NCBI GenBank assembly: GCA_032622095.1
Contig: CP136069.1
Coordinates: 186,795,122 to 186,859,121, forward strand
DNA: 64,000 bases
Direction of reading: 5' to 3'
Origin: Siphonodentalium dalli
Taxonomy: Eukaryota > Mollusca > Scaphopoda > Gadilida > Siphonodentaliidae
Numbering within the stretch: position 1 is the first letter of the stretch; each line of letters begins with the position of its first letter. The position numbers and the translations under genes were made by a program. The notes under the pieces were generated by a model. That model had not been told where the DNA came from, made no database searches, and saw only the letters and a program-made list of their open reading frames with translations. Positions 49,075 to 59,455 of this stretch are shown here, piece by piece.

Positions 49075-49370
49075 CGAAATTTGATGCATAGGGTATCTCG
49101 GTATCCGCTGGGCCGATTTCCCGGTATCCGCTGGGCCGATTTCCACCATTTTTGGGGTGTTGGTGTTTGACCCCACCTGACTTTGACCTTCAAAATGGTC
49201 AATTCAAGGTCAAATCGGGTAAAACCGGATGGATTTCGACGGGTACTTTTGTCGGGTACTTTTGTTCGGGCACTGTGTTTTGGACGGGTCAAATCGTGAC
49301 CCCACTTGACCTTGGCCTTCAAAATAGACAATTCAAGGTCAAAGCCCGGACGAAGTCGGGTCACCTTCTA
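49075..49370. repeat. Short tandem duplications
   Basis: GGTATCCGCTGGGCCGATTT occurs twice (about 49099 and 49123) and CGGGTACTTTTGT twice (about 49239). An approximately 120-130-bp unit sharing 'accccac.tgac.ttg.ccttcaaaat.g.caattcaaggtcaaa' occurs at about 49170 and 49300. No coding signal. Confidence 0.65.
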
Positions 49371-49598
49371 GTATATATATATATATATATGTGACTAGTT
49401 TGATAAATCAACATGGCGACTTTTTCTATCAAAAAACGTCTTTAATTCCTAGGCCTTTCATGCCTTCGTTGCAATTTTCAAGGAATGACGTGTATAACAC
49501 TGTGACGTCATATAACAACATGGGGGATAACTCTTGACGTCAAAGTTAAGAACTATTGAGTTTTGTCAGGAATTTGAGTTTGAAATAATCTTCCTTGC

Positions 49599-49808
49599 TC
49601 AGTCTTTCCGAATCACATTATAGAATGGGAAGATTGTGTACATCCCTCTACCACATACATCTATATGTTCGCTTAGAGGGATCATCCTAGTGTTGGGATC
49701 TCTAATTTGTTGTCGATGGATCCGATTTCTCTCGACTAGGGTATCACCTGTCTGTCCGGCGTATGATTCACCACATCCCGAACATGTGATGCAATAAATG
49801 AAATTGCG
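49599..49808 (-). pseudogene. GIY-YIG endonuclease fragment (Penelope-like element?)
   Basis: The minus strand reads IYCITCSGCGESYAGQTGD..., matching the N-terminal GIY-YIG core with a CxxC pair, followed by a conserved-looking basic stretch and SEHIDVCG. About 69 codons are open between stops. CxxC-containing GIY-YIG domains are typical of the C-terminal endonuclease of Penelope-like retroelements, so I infer a fragment of one. No upstream RT is visible. It starts 8 bp from the hairpin at 49816. Confidence 0.6.
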
Positions 49809-49815
49809 TTATTTA

Positions 49816-49894
49816 CAATTTAATGTTGCATTTGGCATTATTTTTTGTCCGTTTTTGAGCCAATTAAAATTGTGCCAAATGCAACATTAAATTG
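49816..49894. repeat. Perfect 22-bp hairpin
   Basis: Arms 49816-49837 and 49873-49894 are perfect inverted repeats built on AATGTTGCATTTGGCA. The loop is 35 nt. Perfect arms in an otherwise degenerate neighbourhood suggest a recent or constrained structure. Confidence 0.85.
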
Positions 49895-50115
49895 TCAATC
49901 ACGCACGCACGGACAAAGCGTTACACAGGATGGTGTAGACAACGTGTTCCGCGCTACTGATCATGTCTTATTCAGGCACCAAGTGTAGGATTCCTTGCAA
50001 TCCGTTAATCATCAGTGTCGGTGATCGCTCGTCGTGTGTAAAACGTTGAGCTAGGTCTGTGGCTCTTTTGTGACCAATATTAAGTCAAGGTTGGTGAGGG
50101 GAATGAGGCCGCTGG

Positions 50116-50215
50116 ACCATTTATTTTAGAATTATTACCTGTATTATACCCCTGCAACCAGTTGTGGGTGGGGTGGGGATGGTACACTGGAATCAGCATG
50201 TCCGTCCGTTCATCA
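50116..50215. repeat. 100-bp direct repeat, copy 2
   Basis: Partner of 48320-48419, same orientation, 1.8 kb away, also followed by TA repeats. The GIY-YIG fragment lies between the two, so they may be terminal repeats of one decayed element or two copies of a dispersed family. Confidence 0.85.
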
Positions 50216-50234
50216 ATATATATATATATATCTA

Positions 50235-51650
50235 ATTGTTCCCGATAGATTTGGGAGGATTATAGTAATCAACATGTCCGTCCGTGCGTCCGTTCGATAT
50301 GGTTTAATATTGATAACTATAGTATTGGTTAACTTATTCGTATGTTACATGTCCGTGGTATTTGGAATTGGAGTATAGTATATCTTCAAGTATACAAATA
50401 TTCGCCTTTATCTCATTCTGGTGAATATAATGATTTCATAGAGACGTTATAAATTAATGGACTGTCCCATTATGCAGAAGAATAACACAGGACGCTCTCT
50501 AAACCAGTCGCGTTCATTCCCCCTGTACGTAATTTCTGTCATTATGTGACTCTTTTCAATGCATATGCCGTCGGCAAATATGTGTCTATACGTATTTCAT
50601 GCAATTGTGTTCGTGCTTCGGCCCATTAACGTCAACAACAGAAACATGAGCAATTACTTGATTAATATGTATCGTTGTTACAGTATTTCACTGTTCACAA
50701 AACAATTTAATTCATATAACTAAATGTATATCAACACGCAATGTGCATTATAATTTGTGTCAGTAATTGCCAGGCGTCAGTGATTTCTACGTGCAGATGA
50801 ATTGTTCTAACGGGAAATCATTTAACTGCACGCAGGAACAACCGTCACTGACATCATATTCCCCAATCCGTGCAAATGTTTTACATTTTACAATTTTTTT
50901 TAAATGGAACCAGCTGCAGCATATATCCGAAGAGATTCGTATGACATATTATGCTACACACATATCCGACTAAGTCACTTCGATCCTACTGTCTTATTTT
51001 AATAGTATTTCATTGAATACAAAACAGTTCTTATGTTAATACATATCACCCATGTAACTAATCCATAACAATATATTCGAGGTGTTTACCAATGCTAACA
51101 GCGAGATGATGTACAAGATTTTTGGCATTCCCTTTTAGTGTAAACGTATTTTATCGCATAATAACGCAACGGGATTGAGACATAAGTTTTGCAACTTACA
51201 AAGGGTCTCTCTCCCCATATAATTGTATTACACAAAATGAAAATAAAATACAATTACACACAAACATGATAATTCATATGTATAACATCGTTTCACTCAT
51301 AACAATATATGATATAATCTAAAGTGTGACCATAACGGTGGATATTTCACTTTATGGGGGGGGGGGGGTCGTCTCGATAGATTTGGGAGCAATATAGTAA
51401 TCAACATGTCTGTCCGTGCGTCCCGATTGATTTACAAAAGTGTAAACACTGGGTTTCGTTACAGCACGTGACTCAAACATATTCCTTTCTTATTGCTCAA
51501 GGAGTAACAATGTATATCAGTGTTTGTCGGGCGTCAAATATGTATCGTGCTGTTGAATCATTCCACCCACAAATCGCCCCACTGCATATAGAAACAACCG
51601 TCATCGTACAGTAACTGACAAACTTTACAAGACGTTTATCCGTAAATCAC
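50235..51650. repeat. Diverged duplication of about 1.1 kb
   Basis: The string 'CGATAGATTTGGGAG..(T)ATAGTAATCAACATGTC' occurs at 50239 and 51378. Further matches follow, for example 'gtcagg/gggcgtcaa', 'gttctaac / gaatcatt' and 'aacaaccgtca' at 50770-50850 and 51530-51610. A poly-G run lies at 51357-51368. No gene seen. Confidence 0.5.
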
Positions 51651-52057
51651 AAATCGACTCTTGTCTGGATTTGAACGATTTGTTGGACGACATATGTGAC
51701 CCAGCTCGCCACAACAATAACAAGCTGATCAACATGATGTCCATGCTGCGATGTAAAGAGTACATGTAGCATTTTGTATATATTTATTGGACATATAATG
51801 GGATATACAGTGGACATGAATATACTCTCCAAGCCACCAATAAATTCAAGGGTTGGCACAATCCTGCCATAGTCTGAGTATAGGGACACACTATACACCA
51901 GGATGAATAAACCGATTTTTTTTCAGCCCTATTATTTTTTTATCGCATATTCCGAATGGGAAGAGTGATTCGGACCCGAATATACATCTTAAAAGGTTTT
52001 TTTCTCCGAGGCCTTTCCGCTATACGGGGAACAGAAAAATTGCACCTATTCTTCCCA

Positions 52058-52990
52058 CCCAATCCAAACGGGCTAATTAAAGAGCAAGGTAATGCCGTAG
52101 CAGGTACATTGGGATATTCTATGCACGCCCCCAAAGCTTGACCGCCATACTATACAAGTAACATATCCAATGGAGGATGCGAGTCGGGTGGATTGAGACT
52201 TTTGGAAAATTCCACCGAAAATCGCAAGCGGGCAAAATTCAAACATCAAGATAAAAACATTTTTATGAGTACATCTGATGGGTAGTGTTCATGCGTAACT
52301 AAAGTGCCATTTTCGAATTTTCAGATTCAACGGTTTACTCGTGAGGACGCTGTATAATATAAATATGTATACTTAAGTAGTCTATCGCTAACCCATTTTT
52401 AGCCCCAAGTCCAAACGTGCTAATCGGTATACTGTAGGTACACCTCCAAGATTTTACCAGTCAACCATAAATGCAACCTGATCAACGGAGAGCTTGTGTC
52501 GGGGTGTGTTCAGACTTGGCAAATTCCACCGGAAACAAATGCAGAAAATTACTCAAAAAATCAAACTTTGCGATAAAAACTTGTTGACGATTGGACGTGG
52601 TTAGTAGTATCCAGGCGCAACTTTAGTACGATTTTATAAGTTTTAGAGTGGACCTTTTAATCCTGGTAGCGCGTAACGTTGTGAACTCGTGATATATATT
52701 ACTCAAATTAAAACGCACTCTTATTGAAGCCAAATTCAAACGGGATTATCACAACGATATACCATAGATACGCCCCCAAATTTTCACTGCTCTACTATGA
52801 AAGCAACCTGCCCGACGGAAAGCGCGTACGCCCTGGGAAGGTCGAGCCTTTTGGAAAATTCCACCGAAACTCGTAAAAGGGAAAAAATGGAAAATCGCGA
52901 ATACAATGTTGTATATCTTGAACACTGCATGTGTTTGGTAGTATATATACGGGCGGCATTAAAGCGGACGGGTAAGCACTCAGGTGGCAT
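52058..52990. repeat. Diverged tandem repeat, three units of about 330-350 bp
   Basis: Units begin near 52058, 52407 and 52734 with 'TCCAAACGGGCTAAT'-like sequence. Shared blocks are 'gcccccaaa.ttt.ac.gc..a.tat', 'GGAAAATTCCACCGAAA' and 'gtagta(t)..c..gcg.aact'. The short ORFs are not conserved. Confidence 0.65.
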
Positions 52991-53474
52991 TATCGATTGT
53001 GATATAGTTATCTATCGATTACAGTTAACTCTATTACAAAGACGTTAATGACTATAATGTAGCGAAGACACCCTTGAATTAATTAATAAGCGGTCTTTCC
53101 TCCTCCATTAAAACTAAACAATTCTGAATCCGAAACTGAAAGAACTATCCAACATAACAGAGTTATGGTACACTAATATGCTTTACACCCTTTTGATATA
53201 CATGTCGATTACTATATATATATAATCCGACATGCCAAATTTCGTAACCGTTGAACAGGATTTGGGCGTCCTGGGGAGGGATTATAATTAGCCCTAAAAT
53301 ATATCCCTACCGAATACAAATGAACTGATGCATTAGACAGTAATTAATCATTATGACATAGACCTTTGGAATATATTTCTTATTTAGAAATGTCAATGCA
53401 AGTCCACCATCGGATCACAAATCACCAATATGCATTCCATGAAGAGAAACACACATATACGCATATACTCACAT

Positions 53475-53534
53475 GGATGGGATGGGATGGGATACCATGG
53501 AAGTATATCTGATTCCATGGAATCTGACCTCTAG
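53475..53534. repeat. Right terminus of the 46-kb insertion
   Basis: A GGATGGGAT microsatellite (53475-53493), the right subterminal repeat ACCATGGAAGTAT (53494-53506), the palindrome GATTCCATGGAATC (53511-53524), TGACCT, and terminal CTAG at 53531-53534. This order (microsatellite, subterminal repeat, hairpin, end) is the one described for Helentron-type non-autonomous elements. Confidence 0.65.
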
Positions 53535-53741
53535 TTGTATTTGAACTTGTCAAACATATCAAACTTAGATATTCAACATATAGCCATATAGATGATATTG
53601 ATTAATAAACTCATAATTACCTCACTATTCTATTCTATTAAACTGGCCCGGGGAGTGTGGAAACAATAAGACATGGGAACCTGCACCCACTAAGTAGTGT
53701 CCACAGCCCCTCCCCGCTTATGGGAACCCCAGTTGACTACA
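53535..53741 (+). repeat. 5' LTR, right part (207 bp)
   Basis: Matches 60854-61060 with a single substitution. It begins exactly at the base after the point where 7447 stops and ends ...GACTACA before the primer binding site. It carries AATAAA at 53605-53610. Confidence 0.93.
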
Positions 53742-53745
53742 TTTA

Positions 53746-53763
53746 TGGTGCCGTGAGCAGGAT
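53746..53763 (+). promoter_or_regulatory. Primer binding site (tRNA-His-like)
   Basis: TGGTGCCGTGAGCAGGAT starts 4 bp after the LTR end. TGG pairs with the tRNA CCA end. TGCCGTGA.CAGGATT resembles the 3' end of metazoan tRNA-His with about one mismatch, recalled rather than searched. Confidence 0.65.
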
Positions 53764-53903
53764 TATTCTTGTCACAATTTAGGACGTCATATATATTCAC
53801 ATTTTCAATATTTATCTTATGTTAAAGTAATATTCAAATTTCAAGTTTGAATTTTGCAAAAATTATATATTTTTGAATAACTGTTTCCCCAAAAGGTTGA
53901 GCT

Positions 53904-55270
53904 ATGGCTGGGAGATATTCCACAGGGTGGGATAGGACTGAACCCCGGGGTTTGTATGACCCCTTAGTCGGGTCTGATGATGAGTCAGAAAGTACTGACA
54001 GGTATATTGCTACACTGTTACACTCAATGGGTATCAATCCAAGGGTTGTATCAAATGATAGTGTTGTAGACACTTCCATAATGGGTCATAATAGGCTGGA
54101 TAGCTCGCTTCCAGATGGGTATACCTTACAAATTACCACTTCGGGTTGGGGTGGACCGACTGTAACCTCGTGTGTGACCTCTGTTGCCTCTGCTCCAATT
54201 TCAACATTTAAGACTACTCCAAGTCAAAGTTTCAATGGGAGTAAATGTTCTTTTACCCATTGTGTACCAGAAACCCCAGCATACAGTAAGTCAATTTCAG
54301 GGTATGTAAATGATACTCCTGGTATTGCAACAGGGCACTCGGCATTGTATGGCCAAGATATATTTTCGCAATATGTACACAAGCGGGACATGGGTCCCAA
54401 TCACACAGTATATAATTCGTCCACAAATGAATCAGTTCACAAGCCATTTTTTCTGAGCAGTTATCATCTTCTAATAAATTTGTCAAACCAATTGTGAACC
54501 CTGAAACTTTTGATGATAAGAAATGGGACATTCAAGATTACCTGACTCATTTTGAAATTATTGCTAAGCTCAATGGTTGGAAGGGACCCGAAATGGCATA
54601 TCATCTATTGATCAAATTGCGACGGAATTCACAGGCCATTCTGGGTAATCTAACTCCAGGGCAAACTCACAATTATGAAATACTTAAAGAAATTTTAACA
54701 CGCCGGTACAGCCCATCTCAACAGTTGTCAACACATCGGTCGAATTTCCGTCAATGCACAAGGAAAGTAGGCCAATCTGTAGTTGAATATGGTTATGAAT
54801 TAACAACATTGGCTAGAAAAGCATACCCTGGCTTATCCCATAATAATGTTGAGCCCTTTTTGGTTGAACAGTTCATTTGGGGTTTGGGGCACTCTGAATT
54901 GAAAAAACATGTCCAATACGGACACCCATTAACACTCAATCATGCTATTGCCTTATCATCTGAATTTGAATCAATTGAAGGCCCGTTGGACAAACCAAGG
55001 TTACCTCAAGATAGCAGTAATGTGGAACGCCAGCTCCTTGATAGAATTTCAACTCTGGAAAACCAACTTAGGGGTCAAGGTCAAACTCAGGGTCAAGGTC
55101 AAACTCAAATGCGCCCTCCACCATCTTACAATAGACCAATCACATGTTACTATTGTAAGAAACTGGGTCATGTGGAGGCTCGGTGTAGGCGGAAAATGTC
55201 AGATCAGCAACAGGAATCAAATTTCGGAAATCAGTCGGAAAACTACGACAGGCTGACTTCAGGGTCGTGA
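53904..55270 (+). pseudogene. gag: gag (capsid/nucleocapsid), frameshifted
   Basis: Gag packages the element RNA into virus-like particles. It starts at the ATG at 53904 in frame 3 and runs open to 54497. The remaining gag is open in frame 2 from 54431 to 55270, so one frame change lies between 54431 and 54497. The second part has a capsid-like helical region (MAYHLLIKLRRNSQAILGNL, QSVVEYGYELTTLARKAYP), a Gln-rich linker with repeated GQTQ, and one CCHC knuckle, CYYCKKLGHVEARC (C-x2-C-x4-H-x4-C), that binds RNA. The frame break would end translation early, so it is presumed non-functional. The N-terminal 197 residues match no domain I know. Confidence 0.85.
55219..55256 (+). promoter_or_regulatory. 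Candidate -1 ribosomal frameshift site between gag and pol
   Basis: The heptamer AAATTTC (55219-55225) is positioned as A AAT TTC in the gag frame, the X XXY YYZ rule for -1 slippage. The pol frame (-1) is open from 55189. Five bases downstream a 6-bp stem (55231-55236 with 55251-55256, one G-U) could stimulate slippage. Gag stops at 55270, so the overlap leaves only this short window. Confidence 0.55.
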
Positions 55271-58092
55271 ACTCAGCCTCCGTAAACCTTTCTAAACAAA
55301 ACCGACCACCCATTGAAAACAAGACTGAAACTGGGTCTGCCTCTACCTACACCAAGACTCCTAATCATGTACCTACTCTGTCAATGCATGGTTCAACATC
55401 TTGTCTATTTTGTCGTGTAGTGATCAATGGCATATGTTTCACTTTTTTGGTTGATACAGGGTCGCCTGTTTCAATTCTGAATGAGACCCTGTGTCAACAG
55501 TTAAAATTGTCTGATATTTCCATGAAATCCTCTGATATAAAACTCTCTACTGCTAATGGTCAGGAATTGAATATTCATGGGACTGTTACCTTGACAATGG
55601 AATTTCCAGTCTTCGCAGTACAGCAAGACTTTTTAGTTGCCAACATCAACAATTTCTCAGGTATTCTGGGCTTAGATTTTCTTATACAAAATCAGGCTAA
55701 ATTAGATATTTCTAAAAGAACACTGACCCTTAAAGAGCGGGATGTACGGCTTTTCCAACAACCCTCTTATTCCAGTGCCTGCTTGAAAATTCAAGATGAT
55801 CAAACAATACCGCCATATTCTGAAGTTATTCTGGAAGGCTCCATTAACCGTCCTATTGATGGCAAAGAGGCCCTCGTGGAACCCCATAAAACACTCTCTG
55901 ATAAAGGGATTCTGATAGCTAAAACAGTGGTTAAATCTTACCAAACAAAGGTGTATGTGTCTGCTTTAAATATGAAAGGTAAAACTGTTCACTTAAAATC
56001 TGGTGATTCAATTGGTCAAGTATCCTCTGTTAGTGTTATGACTGACGCAATTAATTATGACATCACACATCCAGGTATTTCACCCGACAAATTACCCGAT
56101 TTTTTGCAATCTGTATTAGAGGGCTCTTCAGCTGACCTCACTAAACAGGAACAGAGTGAATTAGCAGCTCTTCTTTTGCATTTTCAAGACATTTTTCGTG
56201 CTCCTGGGGGAAAACTTGGGAAAACACATTTGGTATCTCACAAAATTGATACTCAGGGTAACACCCCACATAGGGTTCCCCCGCGACGAGTTCAAATTGC
56301 CCAGCGAGAGATCATTGATAAAGAGCTGGATGAAATGTTGAAAGAGAACATCGTGGAACCTAGTGATAGTGCATGGGCGTCTCCTATATGCATGGTTAGA
56401 AAAAAAGATGGGACCCATAGATTTTGTATTGACTTCCGGTTGGTTAATTCCAAGGTCAGACGGGATGCATTCCCTCTTCCTCGGATAGACGACCCCCTTG
56501 ATTGTTTGGCTAACAAAAAATGGTTCTGTACGCTCGATTTGGCCAGTGGTTACTGACAGGTACCTCTTCATGAACAGGACAAAAACAAGACTGCTTTCAG
56601 TTGTCATAGAGGACTCTTTCACTTTAATGTTATGCCATTTGGCCTGTCTAATGCTCCTGCCACGTTTGAGAGGTTAATGGAAAGAGTTTTACAGGGTTTG
56701 CAATGGAAACAGGCCTTATGCTACCTCGATGACGTCATGGTATTTGGGAATTCTTTTGGAGAAACTCTACAAAATCTTGCCTTGGTTTTCAATCGTTTTC
56801 GACAGGCTCAACTAAAATTAAAGCCATCTAAATGTGCATTGTTCCAAAAGGAGGTCTGCTTTCTTGGACGTATTGTATCAGCAACAGGAATAAAATGTGA
56901 CTCACGCAAGTTAGAAGTTGTTCGTGACTGGCCAGTTCCTTCCACCAAGAAACAAGTACGAGGGTTTTGGGGTTTTTGTGGTCACTACAGAAAGTACATA
57001 ATAAGTTTTGCACAGGTTTCTTTTCCTTTAACTCAGCTGACAAGGAAAAATATTCTCTTCATTTGGGATGAAAAATGTCAACAGTCCTTTGAAAAATTGA
57101 AGTCATCTTTAATTTCATCTCCATTGCTAGTATTGCCTACATCGACAGACAAGTTCATCTTAGACACTGATGCTAGTGGAACTGGAATCGGAGCGATACT
57201 TTCACAAATACAAGATGGTGAGGAACGAGTCGTGGCTTATGCTAGACATTCATTGAGTAATTCACAGAGGCAGTATTGCACTACGAAAAGGGAGCTTTTG
57301 GCAGTAGTAGTCTTTTTAAAGCATTTTAAGCATTATCTAATGGGAGCTCACTTCACAATTCGAACGGATCATGCTTCGCTCATTTGGTTGCGCAACTTTC
57401 GAGAACCAGATGGTATGGTAGCACGTTGGATTCATGAAATTGATATATATTCCTTTAAAATGGAACACCGACCTGGGAATTGTCATATTAATGCAGATTC
57501 ACTGTCTCGGATTGAGTGGAAGAAATGTGTAGGTGTCTATGCTAGTTGTCCCTCTTGTTCAGGTGGACAGGACGTCGGCCACCTTCAAAAACCGAAGAGC
57601 TCACACGACACTGGTGCCTTAATGGTGTCCAAACATCCTGATGAGTTGGTCTCGAAGCGATTGGTTCAATCCATACCACCTGCCCCTGGTTGTTCAGTTG
57701 TAGGAGTTGTAAATTCTGAGTTAACAAACCCACTCAATTCGGGAAGTGAATGTAATCTGATACAGCCCATTGAAGAATCGGTAGATGAAAACCAAGGGGA
57801 AACTTATGCATCATGGGTCATGACCATTTTTCCATTGGAAAACGAGGTACAAAGTGCAAATAAAACTTTAACTAATGAAGATCCCAAAACCAATAGTAGT
57901 AACCCCACCCAATCTAATTGGCTAGATACATGGAGTCACGAGGAGTTAAAACAAGAGCAGCATCAGGATAATAAGATTGCATGGGTACTCAGTAATATAC
58001 AGTTATCTGATGAGCGGCCTCCTAAAACTGAGGTGGATAAACTGGGTTTTAATATAAGGCCTTTCCTTGCCAATGGGAAAGATTGGAAATAG
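55267..58092 (+). pseudogene. pol: pol: protease, reverse transcriptase, RNase H (premature stop)
   Basis: Frame 1, one continuous reading frame except for a TGA at 56554-56556. The aspartic protease active site DTG is at 55453-55461. RT spans about 56250-56900, with the catalytic YLDD at 56722-56733. RNase H begins at TDAS (57166-57177) and continues through the YARHSLS and RTDHASL motifs. The stop falls in the conserved G-Y-(W) position of RT, where a Trp codon is expected. A variable, polar spacer of about 180 residues separates RNase H from integrase. The frame ends at TAG (58090) by a 1-bp frame change before integrase. The polyprotein would copy element RNA into DNA; this copy cannot as it stands. 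Confidence 0.9.
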
Positions 58093-59387
58093 TGAATGGA
58101 TTATTATACCGCCACTCTGAACAGTCAGGCCAAAAACACTTGCAGTTGGTTGCACCCCAGCCACTAAGGGACTTTATTTTTCAGAGGTTGCACAGTGATC
58201 AAATTGCGGGTCATTTTGGGTTTGATCGCACACTTGATTCCATTAAAATGCGCTTTTATTGGCCAGGGATGGGGGAAGACGTCAAAAGGTGGTGTAATGA
58301 ATGTGACCTATGTGCGCAACGGAAACCTGGACCTGGGTTGGGCAAATTCCCACTTCAGCACATTATAAATTCTCAACCCCTGCAGTGTATAGCCATTGAT
58401 ATCTTAGGTCCCTTACCTAAGTCTGATCACGGTAATGAATACATCATAGTCATAGGTGATTATTTTTCTAAATGGAAGGAAGCTTTTCCAAGCCCAAACC
58501 ATACTGCACAAACAGTGGCCAATGTATTAGTTACTCAATTCATTTGTCGATTTGGTTGTCCAACCCGGATACACACTGACCAGGGTCGTGAATTTGAATC
58601 TATTCTTTTTGCAGTGATTTGCTCAAAATTGGGAATAGAAAAGTCCAGAACAACCCCGTATCGCCCTCAATCAGATGGTATGGTCGAGCGATTTAATCGT
58701 ACTCTAATACAAATGTTATCATTATTCGTCAATGGGAACCAAAATAACTGGGATGATCATTTACCCTATCTCCTCATGGCGTATAGGGCCTCTGTACATA
58801 AAAGTACTCGATGTACACCAAATTTAATCATGTTGGGACATGAAATTAACTTCCCCCTGGATGTCATGGTTGAAGACCCAAATGGAAATGGAAATGTATG
58901 TCCTATTCAGTACGTTCACTGGGTGCAGAGTGCAATGAGGGCATCTTTTGAGTATGCTAACCAACAATTGGGTGTTTGTGCCACAAGGAACAAACAGTAT
59001 TATGATATAAATATAAAAACAACTGAGTTCACCGTGGGAGATTGGGTATGGAGATGGTACCCTCCAAATGTAAAGAAAAAATTAGCATTAAATTGGATTG
59101 GCCCCTTCTTAGTAATTGAATTTATATCTGATGTAACAGTAAAAATCCAACGGAATGAGGCAGAAAATCCCAAATCGGTCCATATAGACCACCTTAAACC
59201 ATATAATGGTAGAAATGCACCCCTTTTCTGGGTAGATAATGATTCCGAATCGGATGATATGAATGAGTCATTCGAATCCACTGAGTCAATAAATTGGGAA
59301 GTTGAGCAGACCCCAGTACCGTTACCAAGGACTACAAGGGGAGGGCGTCAAATAAAACCCCAACAGGTGTATAGCCCTACATTGTAA
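58083..59387 (+). pseudogene. pol: pol: integrase, out of frame with RT
   Basis: Frame 3, open to 59387. The zinc-binding HHCC domain is at about 58186-58320 (LHSDQIAGHFG, CNECDLCAQRK). The catalytic triad is D (58398), D (58578), E (58686), giving the canonical D-x35-E spacing. A GPY/F-type module (WIGPFLVIEF) lies near 59095. Integrase joins the cDNA ends to chromosomal DNA. Its own coding region is intact, but it is disconnected from the upstream pol frame by a 1-bp change at about 58090. An apparent internal start here is not meaningful. Confidence 0.9.
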
Positions 59388-59455
59388 ATATGTTTTGTTA
59401 AATGAGGTTGAGTATAATTGATATTTTAATATAAGAATCAGTTTCATTCTAGGAA

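Larger units (their letters stand above)
7448..53534. mobile_element. 46,087-bp Helitron/Helentron-like insertion inside the 5' LTR
   Basis: Removing 7448-53534 joins CCAGTAA to TTGTATTTG, exactly the intact 3' LTR sequence, with no target duplication and no lost base. Left end: TTATACTTCCATGG. Right end: palindrome GATTCCATGGAATC (53511-53524), ten further bases, terminal CTAG, then T. Subterminal inverted repeats ATACTTCCATGGT (7450-7462) and ACCATGGAAGTAT (53494-53506) are perfect. Known Helitrons insert between A and T and end in CTRR preceded by a hairpin about 10 nt away. Helentron-type relatives insert at TT, have short subterminal inverted repeats and often carry tandem repeats. No Rep (HUH) or helicase ORF is visible, so it would be non-autonomous. 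Whether the whole 46 kb moved at once or grew later by satellite expansion and nested insertion cannot be decided here. Confidence 0.65.

Noticed and set aside
7448-53534. A Rep/helicase, Polinton or other large-transposon gene set inside the 46-kb block
   Set aside because: No ORF there exceeds about 250 aa or shows HUH nuclease, helicase, DNA polymerase or capsid motifs.
7445-53536. TAATT/TAGTT as a 5-bp target duplication of the 46-kb insertion
   Set aside because: It needs a mismatch. Taking CTAG as the element end restores the LTR exactly with no duplication, which also fits the rolling-circle model.
53968-53990. Hammerhead-like CTGATGA...GAAA string
   Set aside because: The intervening bases leave a one-nucleotide loop for stem II and no helices I or III. 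It lies in gag coding sequence.
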